Source: an uncultured Brachyspira sp. (GTDB lineage: Bacteria; Spirochaetota; Brachyspiria; Brachyspirales; Brachyspiraceae). Taken from it: a stretch of 12,931 nt of DNA. Below the pieces are notes generated by a model. It made no database searches and was not told the DNA's origin. It worked only from the letters and a program-made list of their open reading frames with translations. The translations under genes and the position numbers were made by a program. This document shows, one piece after another, positions 12,885 through 12,931 of this stretch. Where the stretch lies: positions 1 through 12,931 of the forward strand of contig NZ_CAKVGN010000075.1 in assembly GCF_934747485.1 (NCBI RefSeq). The letters run 5' to 3'. The stretch's first letter is position 1, and every line of letters starts with the position of its first letter.

Positions 12885-12931
12885 CGTTTTTTAGTTTAAA
12901 AAAAGCAGGTATTCCTTATAATTTAATTAAC

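Noticed and set aside
12778..12885. 36-residue N-terminal extension of lepB from a GTG
   Set aside because: The TTGATT/TATAAT promoter lies within it, the extension does not look like a signal peptidase N-terminus, and MENPIKNL at 12777 has a plausible ribosome site.

Overview
The window reads as chromosomal DNA of a very AT-rich spirochaete, most likely Brachyspira. This is inferred from recognising the protein styles (short-chain flavodoxin, DUF3793 protein, M42 peptidase, long signal peptidase I) and from base composition; no database search was run. There are eleven well-supported genes, none of them rRNA, tRNA, transposase or CRISPR.

Layout. The left part (1-3600) reads rightward: a possible gene end at the edge, a membrane-anchored DUF2726 nuclease-like protein, then a DUF3793-flavodoxin operon behind a promoter flanked by two matching palindromes (a likely metal/iron-responsive control region), and a monocistronic M42 aminopeptidase ended by a bidirectional hairpin. 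From 3675 to the right edge all genes read leftward: a sialidase-like protein plus a small unknown protein; a MoxR AAA ATPase, thiamine-phosphate synthase (thiE) and secreted thermonuclease whose genes overlap; queA for queuosine; and signal peptidase I (lepB) followed 13 bases later by a protein with an XPB-type helicase-associated domain.

The most unusual content is between the genes. At least six intergenic stretches (about 132-176, 1021-1196, 5418-5580, 8170-8450, 8461-8637, 9886-9985) carry relatives of one modular, GC-richer hairpin element. Modules are shuffled between copies, and two copies show compensatory base changes in a stem, which argues that the folded form matters. These elements sit mostly at boundaries between transcription units. 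Close to most of them is a promoter-like sequence with a conserved spacer (related to AACTTAAAAATTTTTAG) as well as conserved -35 and -10 boxes; in queA and the sialidase gene this sequence appears to be the real promoter.

A second theme is start-site architecture. The DUF3793 gene and the sialidase gene both lack a Shine-Dalgarno sequence, and both have a TTGACA promoter whose predicted transcription start falls within about four bases of the ATG, so both mRNAs may be leaderless.

Functionally the genes are mostly housekeeping (protein export, tRNA modification, thiamine synthesis, peptide turnover, low-iron electron transfer). No complete new multi-gene system is evident; the best candidate for something undescribed is the hairpin-element and spacer-conserved promoter family.
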